DNA of 64,000 bases, from NCBI RefSeq assembly GCF_003589595.1, contig NW_020655740.1, positions 623,286 through 687,285 of the forward strand. The letters are read 5' to 3'. The notes under the pieces were generated by a model. It saw nothing but the letters and a program-made list of their open reading frames with translations. It was not told where the DNA came from and made no database searches. How positions within the stretch are numbered: position 1 is the stretch's first letter; each line of letters begins with the position of its first letter. Both the position numbers and the translations under genes were made by a program. This DNA is from Hyposmocoma kahamanoa. Lineage: Eukaryota; Arthropoda; Insecta; Lepidoptera; Cosmopterigidae. Below, piece by piece: positions 11,741-22,994 of the stretch.

Positions 11741-12581
11741 TGTTTTATTATATAGTCAGTTTCCCAAAAATGCTACTTTCCGTGAGAAATATCTGAATAG
11801 TGTAAAAAGCTATACTGACTGTCATAAAATCGGCTCGAGTTTCAGCATCGATTATTATAAATCTATTCTTTTTCTACCAACTCCTCTCGAAAACAATCCC
11901 TGTTGCAGTGGAATTGTGGCCTCGCCTTAGAGAAATGGGAATGCAAAAAGCTCGATGCACAAGATTTATTGTAAGGCTATAACAAATAATAAAATAATGT
12001 AAGATAGGTGCAATTATTATAAAACAGTTGCTATAAAACTAAATAAAACAATACTATCCCCAACGGGGCCTGTCTACATCGACGTGAAGTTTAACAATGA
12101 GGAAATGAAGGTGATTTGGCACGTCCTCGCATTTCAAGAATTTTGATGGGAATCACGATGGATCGAACAAATGTAGGAATACTGAATTCGAGAACGATTT
12201 CAAATTAAAAAAAATAAGTGGCCTTGCCAAAGATAAAAAGTTGGTTTGACGATGAAGGTCAGCGTTGTCACAGAATTACCGTCCTGCGACCATGTTTCGG
12301 AAACGGAAACTGAAAGTTTGACAACACGTCCTACTTCACGACTGCGAGCAGGGTATTCATTGCGGTAGACGAGTTGTCTGGAAACAATTAATGCAATTAG
12401 TGTGGCTGCACTTTTAGCGCTCCCGTTCATTTATTATGAGGCTGAAGGAGAGATAACGAACAAAATGAAACTGTAACTGATTTCAATTTAGAACTAATAA
12501 CAATACCTAGCGGCACATTTAGAGGACCAAAAAAATTGTATATGAAATAGTAGCGTATATTTAAATAAAACTAGACACTAG

Positions 12582-12911
12582 GGGCCTATGCACACGGCGT
12601 ATTTTATACGCGCAGACGACGCGCTGTAGACGCGTGTTATCGCAATTCAAACGAGATTCACACATTCACAAATTCATACGCGCCGTAAACGCGCGTTTCA
12701 CCCTCGTTTGTGAAACGGGCATTTACGGCATGTACTCTCAATACTAGCACAACGACGACGAAGAGACAACATTGCTTACGCTAGCTTCATTAGTGAATTT
12801 AAAAAGCAAAAAATAAAAAACGTCCCCAACCCCTTTCCTCAGTCTTGCAGCGCGATGTTTGATTCGATGCAAATGTAAATATATAAAATACGCCGTATGC
12901 ATAGGCTCTAA
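12582..12911. mobile_element. GCCTATGCACACGGCG inverted-repeat element, copy 1
   Basis: GGGCCTATGCACACGGCGTA on the left and TACGCCGTATGCATAGGCTC on the right. The inside is rich in CGCG motifs (TATACGCGCAGACGACGCGC). Non-coding MITE. Confidence 0.8.
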
Positions 12912-14270
12912 TACTTAGATGTAAAGAAACAATTAAATGGACATCTTTTAATATCGGCTTAGTACAGCCTTACCTCCACCTTTATTGAAAAAAATCGAAA
13001 TTAAACGAAATGTATTTTTTTTAGATTATAAGTGACTAAGCAGAAAATTTAAAAGTTGTAACTTTTTAACATTGACTGAATCAATGTCTCATAAATAAGA
13101 AAATTTTTTGAATAAAAGTTCACGCAATTTTCCAACATTTTTCCTATTTGCCAATTTTTCAGAATTTTTTCGGAAAACCCAACTGTAGATACACACGACA
13201 ATCCTGCAACAGTAGCAAATTAAAACAAACAAATGAAAAAAATACAGTCGACTAATTTTATTTTCATATTACTCTTAAAAAAATGATTAAAATAAACCAC
13301 ACTTCAGATAAAAACAAAAAACACAGCATTATTTTGGGCATTTACTAGTGTTTCGACAAATATGTGCGTGTGTATTTTATTGTTAAAAAAGCTTGATTGA
13401 TTTACAGTTTTGTTATAATCAGCTCTTTCCCGAACATGGCTGTGGCTGTAACCATCGCGAACGAATTGAAATTGTTAAATTACATAAGCGCGACTGTTGC
13501 TCATACTGAGAGAAATTTGTAAAAAAAAATCTTGTTAGATGTAACAATTAATACGCAACAAAATTGTGACTTTGGGTGCTGTAAGAAATTAACAGTATCT
13601 CAGAATGATACCTTCATGTATTACTTGGACAAAACGGATCGCACAAATTTACGGAGGGAATGTAGATGGAAACGGAGGGTAGACGCACCCCGAAGTTCAT
13701 ATCTCCCCGAAGAAACGTCAAGTTAAATGTTCCAAGACCAAACATGCATGTAGATTGATGTGAGTGGAGATTCATGCTCGTTGCCTACCTACTTAAGTTA
13801 AAAAACCCGGGTGTGGTAGAGAAAATTAACAGCCGGTTAATTGCGGACATTCGCAATTCAATTTGCAATGTGGGTCATCGACGAAGTAATGGCATCTGAC
13901 CCCGACCTGCGCGTTCGTTTAAGTGACTTCTTGCGTGCATTAGTTATGAACATGTTCATTTGAACTTACAATAACTTTACATGTAGACTAATCGAGTTAC
14001 GGAAACCTCGGACTTAATCAGTGTTCAGCTTATCGACTCTAAATAAGTCGAACAAAGTTTTAATTGGTGTGTGGAAACCAGTAAGTTCTCGAAGTTCATG
14101 CGGCTTCTAGCGCTGCAACTATGGCACGCTTTAACTAGTAAGGATACTGTTCCTAATTTAATTTCTATCAAATATCTCGATGCTTAATTTGCAAAAACAA
14201 GACATCGAATTCTGCGCTGCAGTATGGTTAGTAATAAACGTCAATTCCGTTAAGGCGACTCGCCGGAAGA
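12912..14270. other. AT-rich DNA, nothing recognised
   Basis: No frame, RNA or repeat that I can support between the two inverted-repeat elements. Confidence 0.55.
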
Positions 14271-14724
14271 CATCGAGTATATAACCAGAAATAAAGACGA
14301 AATAAGGGCCTGAAATATAGACAGCGCCAACACCTGACCTGTGTGTACGTCTCCGTATATTCCAAAAATATTCTGTATTTATTGTAATAAATATAATATA
14401 TCTAACAATGGCATGCTGTTCCATTCGGTGGTGTGGGGAAAAACAGCAAAACATCTAATTACAAAACAAACGTAATCAACTTGCATCGGTAATTCAATGT
14501 TAAATATGTAATTTTTGTCCATTATAGCAAAGCTCGAGTTAACTGGTCGATTTGAAGTGAAACATTTGACGACACTCATTGACGACACCTGTCAATTGTT
14601 TCGAATTCGGACTGGCCAATAGAAGCGCAGTTGTCACCGTAATGATATGGCAGAATAGTTTTCAAACAAATTAAATGAAATTTCGTCTCTATTTCTGGTT
14701 ATATACTCGACGCCGGAAGATAAA
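14271..14724. mobile_element. CGAGTATATAAC inverted-repeat element, copy 2 (~450 bp)
   Basis: Homologous to the 11.2-kb copy along its length. Inverted termini CGAGTATATAACCAGAAATA and its complement; flanked by the direct repeat CGCCGGAAGA (before 14271 and after about 14724). Non-coding. Confidence 0.85.
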
Positions 14725-14734
14725 GTGGAAAAGC

Positions 14735-15150
14735 AGCTTTGCTCGATTAAATGGTTTTGTTATTTACTATTAAATAACGGTCTTACAAAAATGTACGATA
14801 CATCTAAAGATATTTTCTGAAGAATGTGCTAATTTATTACACGATAGGATGTAGTTTATCAACGCTATGTATACAAAACGAATTATTTGAGAATAAAATT
14901 TTTGTACTTCATTTTATGTGGAGATATTTCTCTTTAAACATACTTACGCCTACTAAAAAAAGAAAACCTGCTAAATTTTTGTTTTCAACTGCAACCCTAT
15001 AGTTAAATTCACATGTATCCCAAAATTTGCCAATTGCCCAGCGGTTTAATGACCCGCTGTGCCGCCCGCTGCTCAGCCAGTCGCTATCGGGCGCTTGTCG
15101 ACGTCGGATCTGTCTCAAATTTCTCCACCTGTTCTTATTTTATTCGTTTT
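14735..15150 (+). repeat. Dispersed non-coding repeat, copy 1
   Basis: TACACGATAGGATGTAGTTT, TGTTTTCAACTGCAACCCTA and TTGTCGACGTCGGATCTGTC reappear in order at 50840-51210. No frame conserved. Confidence 0.72.
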
Positions 15151-15458
15151 ATTAATTAACAACGCGCAGATTGCGGGACGCGAGTGGCGACACCCCACAC
15201 TTCACCTCCTAAAATCTTGGCTTGCATTGAAATACCTCGCCTTAAATATCGTTGAGTCGGAATACGAATCAAAATTGGAAATATTGAGCTTCATTGCAAT
15301 ATTAAAAATGATAAACTGTTGAACAACCACACCAATTACCTGGTGTACCTGAGAAAAGAAATTCAATCCGGGGCATTTCCCGGAACACTCTGAACAGAAT
15401 CAATTACAAAAGTTCGTTTCCTGAATTGCCCATAACGTTAACCATTTAAAATAGTACA

Positions 15459-16740
15459 TAGGGCGCACTGTAAATTTCCGGAACTGGCCACTTACATAAA
15501 CAATATTTAAAAAGTAATTAGAACATTTGAAAATGGAACTCTTTGGCTGTACAATACACTTTGCTTCATCTGACTGTCACTTGTTTTTACATTGTGGCGT
15601 CATTTTATAAATTGGTTGTCTACATCACCACGGATATAACTCGTGAAAATTTTCGTAGTATGATTTTCTACGACTTTAAGTATAATCTAATAGCTCAGCG
15701 AAGCTTCGCTCGACTTCAAACTGCTTTTACCGATGAAGCACCAAACAAGACGACTATTTATAACTGGTTTGCAGAATTCAAACGCGGTCGGAATCTTAGT
15801 GACGAATTTTGTGATGGTCGCCCGTCCACTGCTGTGAAGAACAAAAACATCGATGCTGTGCGCCGTATGATCAAAACAGACAGGCATGTGACTTACCATG
15901 AGATTCGGGCGTCATTAGGCATAGGTACAAGTCAAATACCTACAATCAATGCTACACAAACATTCGTGTGTGACAAAGCTGTGCTCTCTGTGGATCCCAC
16001 ACAATTTGACTGAGGCTCAAAACACGGATCGCGTCACTTGGTGCGATGCCATGCTTACCAGATTCAACGAAGGGGCGTCAAATTTGGTGTGGGACATAGT
16101 AATAGGTGACGAAACATGGATTTATAGTCACCATCACAAAACAAAGCAACAATCGACGTATGGGTTTTTCGAGATGAACCAAAACCAACCAAAGTGGCGC
16201 GCGTGCAAAGTGCCTCTAAGCGGATAATTGCTTCTTTTTTAATAGAACTGGACGCGTGGACTGTTGCTTTGCAGAATCGTTGTACCGTGAATAGTGATTA
16301 GTACACGACCATTTGTTTGCTGGAAGTTATTGACAAACTCCGTAAAAATAACCGTAAACGCCGTATCATCTTGCACCACGATAATGCCAGTTCTCACACG
16401 GCCAGAGAGACAAATGAATTTTTGAAGGTGAACATCGTTGACCTTATGAGCCCGTACAGTCCCGACCTCGCACCTTGTGACTTTTATTTATTTCTAAAAA
16501 TTAAGAACCAGTTACGCGGTCCACGATTTTCATCACCTGAAGAGGCTGTCGACGAGTATGAAAAATATGTTTCAGAGATTGTCACGGAGGAGTGGCTTAA
16601 ATGTTTCAAAATTGGTTCATTCGTATGAAAAAGTGCATTAACGCTAACGGAGAATATTTTGAGAAACAATAAATTCATTTCTGACCATTTATAGTATTTT
16701 TTTCTTATTCATTCCGGAAATTTATAGTGCGCTCCACATA
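15459..16740 (+). mobile_element. Degenerate mariner transposon
   Basis: Terminal inverted repeats of about 28 bp carry the core GCGCACTRTAAATTTCCGGAA (left from 15461, right ending about 16735) next to TA dinucleotides, as expected for mariner. The transposase is split into frames at about 15650-15950 (helix-turn-helix region with RSFARLQTAF and DGRPSTA), 15950-16227 (WIPHNLTEAQ-type block, GDETWIYSHHH) and 16317-16650 (HHDNASSHTA; YSPDLAPCDFYLF). The three catalytic Asp motifs of a D,D34D mariner are recognisable, but frameshifts separate them, so it is inactive. The block order and wording look closest to the mellifera/cecropia group from memory. Confidence 0.93.
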
Positions 16741-18765
16741 TTCTGAATTCGCGTCGGATTCTGAAATTCAGTAATCACATTATACCGTTAACGAATCAAA
16801 TTTTTAAAAGTTATTTTAAGTTTATAAAATACTGTTTGATGTATATGTGATTGTATTTGTATTATATATAAATAAATAAATAAAATGGGCGAGACGCAGG
16901 CATGATATTTTTATACCTAAAAAAGATCAGGAATAAAACAAAAAAGGCTACACTAGGTAAACCTGGACACTGTAAATCCTTGATATTTGTGAAAAACCGA
17001 CCACCGATCGTCATTTGGCGCGTTCCTGACACGCTTCTCTCGCTTCATTTACATTCGTCAATCTTTTCGTATGAGTCATCTTATTCTTCTCGTTACGCAC
17101 TCCAGCCTTTTTAAGAACATTTTTGATTTGACCTAAAAATATTCTTGTTCTTAATTTTATTAATTTAATAAAATTTGTATTAATGTTGCTTTTCGAGATA
17201 TATTACTATATCTCTTTCGGCACTTTCATTCGTTTGCACCCCTGTGTAAAAACCATTTCAACCTCCTCCTTCAAACCACATCGTAATCGGATCACAGTAT
17301 GTTTCAGTCTGTCATAGCATAAGGCTTGTCAAGTATTTTTCTAAATAAATCAATTTTGGAACCGAAACAGCATTATGCATCGCCATTCGTGCCTCAGATA
17401 TGAATGCAAATAATGCTCTTAAAACAACTTGAATTGTTATCATGTGTGAAAACTCGTATATGGGCCATTATACGTCTTAACGTATAATGGCCCATATACG
17501 AGTGTTTTCTACACTGCCTTATACTGCCTTAGCAGTGCGTGGTCTATAATTTTCAACGGTATTCCCGAGCCTTTTGAAAGCTAACGCTTTCACATCGTAG
17601 TCTGACTAACTTTGTTGTCACCTTTAGTTAACAACTTCGCTTTTGTGCAAGCTGTAATCTATTCTGTTCAAAGCTGACCTAGATTGGCTACGACACGGCC
17701 AACGCCATCGACCTTCGCTTTCAACTCTTCTAATTAGTAACTTTGTACATTTTTTTATGCTTTGTTGCCATAGCTCGAGTAACGGGGCATCAAAGGATTT
17801 AACTGTTCGATCGTATCGGTTGTTATTATTCATCTATTTGCTGCCAGCAACCTTTCGTAGATCATCACTTCATTTGGAGGGCGTCATACGTTTGCCGAGT
17901 CGTGGTCGCAACTTAAGAACTCGTCTCCCTCATCGGATATCGGTTCTTCGACAGATATGACCAGCCCACTACCACTTCAGCTTGCTTATTCTACGAGCTA
18001 TATCTATGACTTTGGTTCTCTATCGGATCCGGTGGACTAATTGTATCGTGAGTGTTCATGGTTCGGCTCCCTATGTCATAACAGGTTGAAAATCTTTATT
18101 TTATTAAACTGTGGTAATCTATTTCTGATGTTATATTTGGAACGGAGTATTTGTTTCTTATTTGTCGTTCATCTTCTTTCAGCGTTGCAAGAATTTTGCG
18201 ATACTTATTTAATATTTGATCTTTGCGAACATAATCTTTGTACACCTTTTTATTAGATTCAATGTCTCATACACATTGATGATGTTAAAATTTCAACAAC
18301 AAGCGGCTGTTTGTATAAGATTGGCAGTTTGTTAGCTTTATTAAATGTACGGAGTGTTAACACTATTTGTGAACCATTAATATAAACAGGTTTCGTATCA
18401 TTTTTGTAAACTTTCAGGCATGGAGCGTCTCGCCGGATTTTTCTTCTTTCTCACTTACAATGCCTCAATTTTAGTAACGTACAAAGGTCTGAATCACATT
18501 GTTTTTTTAGCATTCGGTATTAGAAAGAATTAACACAATAATTTACCATATTTAACCGTATTAATGTTCAGAGTGACACGACAAATTTGCACGGCAAACC
18601 AAGCAAAGTAGATAGAAGTTGGTAGGCTTGACATACGTGACAGACATGCCTACGAGGTACGATAGTGATAACTTTACTGCAACAGTGTGATTGTTATGAA
18701 AGATACTTTCCATTCTTAACACAAATATAAAACTTAGATAAATTCTTGATTTTTTACACGCACCT
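16741..18765. other. Spacer between mariner and transporter gene
   Basis: Contains the 24-bp-arm hairpin at 17452-17503. Short frames (for example 17624-17833, both strands) are not convincing genes. Confidence 0.55.
17452..17503. repeat. Perfect 24-bp-arm hairpin
   Basis: Arms ACTCGTATATGGGCCATTAT + ACGT (17452-17475) and the exact complement at 17480-17503, with a 4-base loop CTTA. The pairing continues imperfectly outward (GTGTGAAA / TTTTCTACAC). Confidence 0.95.
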
Positions 18766-21518
18766 TTATTTGGCTTCGAACAAAGTATTTGTCAATTTTT
18801 TTCCTTTAGTTTCTGGTAAAAAGCAGCATACTACTACATTAATGAGACACAAAACACTAAAAATAGTCGGTGGGAGCCACAACACGGCATTGAGTCCCAC
18901 AATAAATGGCGCTAGTGACGAGCCTATTCTCGAAGAGGTCGAAGAGGCACCCATAGCCATGTTTCGCGCTACAGTTGGGAATAACTCCGTTGTAAAGACG
19001 TATCTGTGAATACAGGAGGAATATGAGCAAACATGTAGCACAAAAATGGAAATAAAAATAAAGTTCACAGTTTGCTTGTGGTATATTGCACTCACAAAGC
19101 AGTAAAAGCTCCTGCGCCGAAGTTGACACCGAGAGTCCCCGCAGCTAGTCTTGTATAAAACCAATCGTCAGGCAGAGCTAGAACACCGCAGCAAATCGCG
19201 TTTAATACAAGGAAGCCGACTGCGGTGGAACGACGACCGTGTCGCTTGTACATGTATCCGGAAAACATAACAATGGGAATCTGAAAAAGATGGAAACAAA
19301 CTTAATAACTTTCGGTAATCTTAGGATTTCCGAATATACCCGAATACTTTCCATATCTAATAATTATTAGACACCTAATTTATCGTCTATAATAAATTGA
19401 ATTCAGAATGAGTAAACTATATAGAGCTGTGAAACTATTTATCGTTTTGTAATAACATTTATTTATTCCCAACAATATACCAAGCAAGTTGTCAAAAGCA
19501 CAAACTAAAATAAAGAGTAGTATCTACATCATCTGCATCAAGTGCAAAGGGCTACTAATTGAAATCTGACGACAGCCGAAACACGAAGTTTGCCGACAGG
19601 CATAAAGAAAGTAGTTGTACTGTATTTGGGATGTCGCCATATACTCTACCTTTAATACACCAATCAGTGGCATCGTAAGAAATACGTTTGAACTGGTTTG
19701 GCCGACATACTGATTACAACCATAATATATCGCTCCCAGTAGCATCCAAGAAATACAGGAGCACATGTTCTTTGTCCTCAAATTTGGAAGAGTCAATAAA
19801 TCCCAGTATGTTGCCTTCTTTTGCACAAGTTCCACTTTCGCTTCTTTAGCGACCATTTTGGCCGTACTTAGCATGTCTCCGGTTGACAGTTTGTTACTAG
19901 AATCGAGGAAGAAATTATTGTGATTGCTTAAATTATTTTACGGTAGCATTATGAAACCATTCTCACCATTTTGCAATTTTTGTCATAACGACACTGGCAT
20001 CATTAAGACGTCCAATCGAAATCAACCATTTCGGGGATTCTGGTAGAATAAAGAAGTACAACAAATATAATATATTTGGTATAGCGATAGCCGTGCTGAA
20101 TGTATCCCAATTCCTCAAATAGTAACCCAACACAGGCAATGCTATTTCTCCAATAGCAAGTGGTATATGGAATAAACTAGTTGCTAATTCTATATGGGAA
20201 GGGCCAGTGACTTCAAGAAGCATGACGAAAGAGCATATCATGTTGCCAGCAGTAGCGATGCCCAGAATGAACCTCAGGACTGCGAATGCCCAGAACTCTG
20301 AACACAATGCTATGACGAAGCTTGAGAGAAGTTGCAACATGCAAGCCGCCAGATTCGCAGGACGTCGACCAAATCTACAAAGAATATTAGTCGTGGCTGT
20401 AGTTGTTTGTTTTAAGCCGGTACATTGTTCTAAATGCAGAAATCTAAATAAATAGACACCAGAAGTGTAAACAAAGCTTCTTTCTTCAAAAACGGGTGTC
20501 GCCACATAGTTGTCTATGGTCGACACTTGACATTGCGTCTTTTATTAAAAATTCTTAAGAAACGTAAATGATGTATAATTAAATTTTAAATCTTTTAAAG
20601 ATTTATTTAATTTGATCATTTTTTTTTATTGTTTAAAAACATATAACATGTTATGTTATTATAACAATGGTAGATAAGATAAATTCACATAATTTGTTGT
20701 ACGCACAAAACATTAATGTCGATAATTTATCAAAATAAAAAGTTTGCAGTTACTCGCATCACTAGCTCACAACTCACCATACATATTTGACAGTTTAATG
20801 GCATCTTCACATTGACGACAACACGAAGAAGCTGATTCTCATAGTGAATCATTTTATTTTAATAAAAACAGCGTTTTTACTTGAACATAAATTAATGGTG
20901 AAATGTCATTCCCTTGTTGTGGAAAAGTTTCCGCTGCAAAACACCATTTTTACACACCGTTTCACTTCTGAAGTTTCGAGCAATACTGAATGATAGCTCC
21001 TCGTATTGATGTCGCAAGCGACACCAGTGCAGCGACAATGTCACCTTGGGTACGCGACTTCTAATCCATGTTTTTTAGATTTCTGTGGTTCTAAATTATG
21101 ATTTCTTCACTTACCTATCTGATATGTATCCGAAAACTATACCACCGACCAAAATACCGCACATGTTCAAGGTTTGTACCAGGTTAGCAAGCCACGCTCT
21201 ATCGCACACTAAATCCCATTCCGAAATAATAGTGTTTTCGAATTGGCTGTAGTATTGGTACTGTATACAGTCGCTGTAGCATGTTGAATTCTCAATAACA
21301 TCCGTAAGGTTTGTGTCTATGCAACGGAATGTTGTGTGCGGTGCCAAAAATATTATTCCCAGTAATGCTGTGTACGAACTGAACTTTACAGGAAGTACCA
21401 CAAGTAAGAAGAAGACGACGTGCCATCGTCCAAAACTACCAATTCTCTCGCTAATAATGTCCCCAATTTTCTTGCCTGTTGCTTCGTCGCCGCGATCATT
21501 TTCTTTTTCAATTATCAT
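18766..21518 (-). CDS. SLC22-type organic cation transporter (MFS), 5 exons
   Basis: Major facilitator transporter of the plasma membrane; the family moves organic cations, anions or zwitterions. Exons on the minus strand: 21518-21115, 20374-19967, 19896-19650, 19280-19096, 19003-18766. All junctions are GT-AG and phases agree, giving 493 residues. I chose the ATG at 21518 because it is followed by a charged cytosolic stretch and then the first membrane helix (about residues 33-58); an in-frame ATG at 21617 would add an odd hydrophobic leader. The large Cys-rich extracellular loop (59-107, ending WDLVCDR) and the loop motif SDRFGRR (132-138) are seen. PESPKWL lies at 246-252 and YKRHGRR at 364-370. 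The C-terminus is short (PETKGKK then stop at 18766), and AATAAA overlaps the stop. Family call is firm; substrate is unknown. Intron 3 contains a repeat also found near 35 kb. Confidence 0.93.
19325..19600. repeat. Repeat in transporter intron 3, shared with 34.96 kb
   Basis: AATAAAGAGTAGTATCTACA, TCAAGTGCAAAGGGCTACTA and GCCGAAACACGAAGTTTGCC match 34965-35190 in the same order. Confidence 0.65.
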
Positions 21519-21964
21519 TATAAACCAGACGACGCGTATCGTACTGCAATTACTTACTGTACTTTTTACTGTGAAGGTTAACAATAGTCTGTAAAATATT
21601 ATCATGGCATAAAACATATGTAAACATTCTATCGTTTATTCAGTTAAATTGCTATAATAAAGAATTTTGTAGTATAAAGGTTTTGTTTCGCTATAGGTAA
21701 TTTGGAACCTCGAAATTTTTAATATCAAACGGAATCTGCAATCAAAATTTAACCCACGTTGCAAAAATACACGCTGCCTTGTAAACAACGTAATTGACAT
21801 TTTTAAAAGAAAAAAAAAAACTTTAGGTGCCATGAAAGCTACCTAAATGCAAATGCATTGTTTATGATAAGGGGGTAGTACGTATGACACGACGACGGTA
21901 TCTTTATCTGTCTTGGCAATAGCGACAGCCCCCATATCTCTCTACATTAGTTTTGATTATAGCG

Positions 21965-22410
21965 TCTCTCCCTACCGAAACTTAGGGTATACGAGAAGAG
22001 CGCTGCAGGGACCATCGATGTCAGGTCCTAACCCCAGACTCCGGAGCCTGCATTGCACGGCCTCACTCGTCTGGGGCGCGGGTCGGAGGACAACCGACTC
22101 GCCCCTCCGTTGGCGCGGGAGCCCTGGCGTAAGCTAGGGCGGCCGGGCGGCGTCGTGGTGAATGTTCACTGATCCCACGGCGCCGACTCAACCGGCGAGA
22201 GGGAAACCCGGGGGGGTTTTAGTGGGGTAGGCCCTCAGAGTCCCCACATAATCCCTGAGTCTCCCTGGGCTCAGGGGTATCCATAAAGATTTCCCCCCGT
22301 AAAAAAAAAAAAGGTCCTAACCCCAGACCAGGCCTATTTCACGGACTTCATCCGGTTCTCTTTGTAAGGCTAGTGCCTTAGCTGAGCCGCAACAGGTGCA
22401 CGTACAGCTC
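21965..22410 (+). repeat. Dispersed repeat split by the R1-like tail
   Basis: TATACGAGAAGAGCGCTGC on the left and GGACTTCATCCGGTTCTCTT then GGCTAGTGCCTTAGCTGAGC on the right match the copy at 475-650. The sequence from 22410 to 22950 remains GC-rich but unassigned. Confidence 0.65.
22040..22312 (+). mobile_element. 5'-truncated R1-like LINE tail with 16-bp target duplication
   Basis: A 273-bp GC-rich segment with GGGGGGTTTTAGTGGGGTAG, CCACATAATCCCTGAGTCTC, ATTCCCCCC-like CCCCCCGT and a 12-A tail (22301-22312), resembling 3' UTRs of R1-clade LINEs in Lepidoptera. It is flanked by the perfect 16-bp repeat GGTCCTAACCCCAGAC (22024-22039 and 22313-22328). It is inserted in a dispersed repeat that also occurs, uninterrupted, at 475-650. 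Confidence 0.85.
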
Positions 22411-22994
22411 CCTCCCGATTTTATAGATAGCAGATCTACCACTGAGCCGTCAACTCTAAGTCGACTATCAAACCTCCTCATTGGTGGCAGAGCTGTAAGG
22501 CACGCTCACTGCCCGACGCCGAAGGAACAGCGCCTCACCAGTTTCCAAATTTCTACGCGACTGGAGGGACCGGAGATGTTGGTAGCAGTATCATGCGAAA
22601 ATGTCCGGGCATAGTTAACAACTTAAAGGGCAACTCATGTGCACCGCGCGTCTCTTCGCCATTAGGCCCTCGTTGAGACCACTACTAAGACGCGCTAGCT
22701 AAGCACGGGACGAACGCTCGGTCCAAATGCAACCGGGGCAGATGAACCTGTTCATCCCTGTTGCTAACCACAAAACTCGGCGAGTCCGTATCCAAGTCTG
22801 GGTCCGCTAGAGACGCTCGTGAAGGCGTATTATTGGCGGAAGACTGGACCCGGAGGCCCTACCCTGGTCTTACCAGGGAGACTTTACCTTCTTTACTGGG
22901 GAGCACGTAGTCCCCCGGAACTCCCTATATCTCGGGTGGGCAGATAGGGGCATGGCAATGGCGACAATAAAAAAAATCAAATGTTTGTCCACAG
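22411..22994. other. GC-rich stretch of unknown nature before the first visible SYAP1 exon
   Basis: About 580 bp with markedly higher GC than the surroundings and no convincing frame. It could be the remainder of a GC-rich transposon. No SYAP1 exon seen in it; an ATG at 22952 is out of frame with the exon at 22995. Confidence 0.5.

Noticed and set aside
14158..14588. Two overlapping minus-strand frames (98 and 69 codons)
   Set aside because: They cover the CGAGTATATAAC inverted-repeat element; the homologous copy at 11.2 kb does not keep the frames.
20207..20455. 82-codon plus-strand frame opposite the transporter
   Set aside because: Lies on the antisense of transporter exon 2; no independent support.
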